From NCBI RefSeq assembly GCF_041381155.1, contig NC_091146.1, forward strand, positions 37,819,876-37,883,875: a DNA stretch of 64,000 nucleotides, in the 5' to 3' direction. Numbering within the stretch: the stretch's first letter is position 1; each line of letters begins with the position of its first letter. The position numbers and the translations under genes are program-made. The stretch comes from Argopecten irradians. Lineage: Eukaryota; Mollusca; Bivalvia; Pectinida; Pectinidae. The notes beneath the pieces are model-generated. The model was not told where the DNA came from. It saw only the letters and a program-made list of their open reading frames with translations, and ran no database searches. This document shows positions 61,301 to 64,000 of this stretch, in pieces.

Positions 61301-64000
61301 ACTATAGGTGTTTTATGTAGACTATAGTGTTTAATGTTGACAATAGAGTGTTTTATGTTGACTTTAGGTGGTTTTTATGTTGACAATAGGTGTTTTATGT
61401 GGACTATCGGTGTTTTATGTGGACTATAGGTGTTTAATGTTGACAATAGGTGTTTTATGTTGACTATAGGTGTTTTATGTTGACTATAGGTATTTTATGT
61501 TGACTTTAGGTGTTTTATGTTGACTATAGATGTTTTATGTTGGACAATAGTGTTTTATGTCTACTATATAGGTGTTTTATGTTGACTATAGGTGTTGAAT
61601 ATTGACTTTTTAGGTGTTTTATGTTGACTAATAGGTGTTTTATGTTGACTATAGGAGTTTATGTTGGACTAAGGTGTTTTATGTTTGACTATAGGTGGTT
61701 TTAATGTTGACCTTATAGGTGTTTTATGTTGACCATGTGTTTTATGTTGACGATTGGTGTTTTATGTAGACTATAGGTGTTTTATGTTGACTTTAGTTTT
61801 ATGAAGAACTATAAGAGATTTATATGTGTGACAATAGGTGTTTATATACTAAGATTATGTGTTTTATGTTGACTATAGGTGTTTTATGTTGACTATAGGT
61901 GTTTTATGTAGGACTATAGGTTAATTTATGTTGACTTTAGTGTTTTTATGTGTGACTATAGGTGTTTTATGTTGACTATAGGTGTTTTATGTTGACTATA
62001 GGTGTTTTATGTTGACTATAGGTGTTTTATGTTGACTATAGGTGTTTTATGTGGACTATAGGTGTTTTATGTTGACTATAGGTGTTTTATGTTGACTATA
62101 GGTGTTTTATGTTGACTATAGGTGTTTTATGTTGACTATAGGTGTTTTATGTTGACTATAGGTGTTTTATGTTGACTTTTGGTGTTTTATTTTGACTATT
62201 GGTGTTTTTGTTGACTTTAGGTGTTTTATGTTGACTATAGGTGTTTTATGTTGACTATAGGTGTTTTATGTTGACTTAGGTGTTTTATGTTGACTATAGG
62301 TGTTTTTATGTTGACTATATGTAATTTATGGTAGGTTTTAATGTTGACTATACGGTGTTTTTATGTGGACTATAGGTGTTTAATGTGTTGACTAAATAGG
62401 TGTTTTATGTTGACTTTAGGTTTTTTATGTTAGACTATGTGGACTGTGTTTTATGTTGACTAGATGGTGTTTTATGTTGACTATATGTGTTTTAATGTAG
62501 ACTATTCGGTGTGTTTATGTTGACTTAGATGTGTTTTATGTTGACTATAGGTGTTTTTTATGTTGACTTTTGGTGTTTTTATTTTGACTATGGTGTTTTC
62601 ATGTTGACTAGAGGTTTTTTATGTTGACTATAGGTGTTTTATGTTAGACTATGTTGACTAATATGTGTTTAGGTGTTTTTATGTTGAGTATAGGTGTTTT
62701 ATGTTGACTATAGATGTGTTTTATGTTTGACTATATGTGTTTTAATGTTGGGACTTATAGGAGTTTTATGTTTGACTATAGGTGTTTTATGTTGACTATA
62801 GGTGTTTTATGTTGACATTAGGTGTGTTTGTAGGTGACTATAGGGTATTTATGTTGACTAAAGAGTGTTTTATTGTTGACTATAGAAGTTTTATGTTGAC
62901 TTATAGGTGTTTTATGTTGACTATATGTGTTTCATGATGACTATAGGTGTTTTATGTGGACTATGTGTGTTGTGTTTTCATGTTGACTTTAGAAGTTTTA
63001 TGTTGACCTGATAGTGTTAGGTGTAACTATAGGATGTTTTATGTTGACCATTAGGTGTTTTTATGTTAACTTTTAGATTATAGTTTTATGTTGACTATAG
63101 GTGTTTTTATGTTGACTATAGAGTGTTTTATGTTTAACTATAGGTGGTTTTATGTTGGACTATAAGTGTTTTATGTTGACAATAGGTGGTTGTTATGATT
63201 GACTTTAGGGTTTTATGTTGACAATAGGTTTTATGTTGTGACTTGTAGGTGGTTTTATGTTGGACATATAGGTGTTTTATGTTAGGACTAAAGGTGTTTT
63301 TATGTTGACTTTATGTTACTATATGTTTTATGTTGACTTATAAAATGTTTTATGTTGACTATTGTGTTTTATTGTAAGACTATAAGGTGTTTTATGTTGA
63401 CTATAGTGTTTTATGTTGACTATAGTGTGTTTTAATGTTGAACCTATCGGTGTTTTAAATGTTGACTATAGGTGTTTTAATGTTGAATTTAGGTTGTTTA
63501 GTAGAATGTGGACTTTAGTGTTTTATGTGGACTATAGGTGTTTTTATGTTGACTTTAGGTGTTGACTTATGTTGACTATAGGTAGGTTTTATGTTGACAA
63601 TAGGTGTTTTATGTTGACTATAGATGTTTTTATGTTGACTAATAGGTGTTTAATGTTGACTATAGGTGTTTTAGTATTGACTTAAAGTGCGTTGTATTAA
63701 ACTATAGGTGTTTTATGTGTTGACTATCGGTTGTTTTATGTGAGACTATAGGTGTTTTATGTTGACTTTAGGTGTTTTTATGTGGACATAGGTGTTTTAT
63801 GTTGACTATAGGGTGTTTTATGTTGACTATAGGTTTTTTAATGTTGAACTATAGGTGTTTTATGTTGACTATAGGTGTTTTTTATGTTACTATAGGTGTT
63901 TTATGTTGACTATAGGTGTTATGATTTTTTATGTTGACTATATGTGTTTTATGTTGACTAATAGTTGTGTTTTATGTTGACTATAGGTGTTTTATGTTGA
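58369..64000. repeat. 20-bp satellite array
   Basis: About 280 copies of GTGTTTTATGTTGACTATAG, continuing past the right window edge. Perfect runs occur at about 60720-61010 and 61965-62170. Between them, single-base insertions and deletions are very common, along with recurrent substitutions (ACTATAG to ACTTTAG, GTTGAC to GTGGAC). The period is not a multiple of three, so open frames are short. Confidence 0.97.

Noticed and set aside
1..64000. CRISPR arrays
   Set aside because: The repeats are contiguous with no unique spacers, no cas genes are present, and the genome is eukaryotic.

Overview
The window looks like one locus from a large, repeat-rich animal genome, most probably a marine bivalve mollusc. 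Two things point there. One is a non-autonomous Helitron-like element (19859-22475) with about 155-bp core repeats, a GACG microsatellite and a terminal hairpin, an architecture described for bivalve pearl/CvA-type elements. The other is the single convincing protein-coding exon, which resembles the N-terminal membrane part of a molluscan chitin synthase. I saw no operon structure, no bacterial genes and no rRNA, tRNA or CRISPR. About 70 % of the window is tandem repeat.

Layout, left to right: a clean 30-bp satellite 'A' (1-4466); a noisy zone with A and B motifs mixed (4467-8800); a second 30-bp satellite 'B' that becomes very regular (8801-14976); a short unique spacer; a pentanucleotide YYGTG block (15410-15984); unique DNA (15985-18600) with a possible MITE; a 42-bp satellite (18601-22945) split by the Helitron-like insertion, which itself holds a further 1-kb insertion; a 7.5-kb array of a 26-bp CpG-rich, CCAAT-containing unit (23211-30715); and unique DNA with a hAT-like element (31731-32764) and a Mutator-like element (34347-36236), each with inverted ends and target-site duplications. 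Smaller repeats follow at 40064 and 40636.

The right half appears to be a plus-strand gene. A promoter-like cluster (ETS-type sites, a CRE, CCAAT boxes) with consensus 5' splice sites lies at 33126-33587, but linking it to the gene is inference. A 57-bp satellite (41513-46735) fills the end of the preceding intron. The coding exon is 46896-47727 (ATG at 46909, 273 codons, phase 0 at a GTAAGT donor). The next intron starts directly with a 54/55-bp satellite (47728-56330), followed by a 34-bp repeat (57742-57917) and a 20-bp satellite (58369-64000, continuing past the window).

The strongest observation is that the 54/55-bp satellite is built from the exon-intron junction itself. Each unit repeats the last ~27 exon bases, the GTAAGT splice donor and the first ~20 intron bases, so the intron carries on the order of 150 copies of its own 5' splice site. 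Most long open frames in the window are by-products of stop-free tandem repeats and are not annotated as genes. Array interiors rich in random single-base indels suggest long-read consensus error, so copy numbers and variant patterns there are uncertain.
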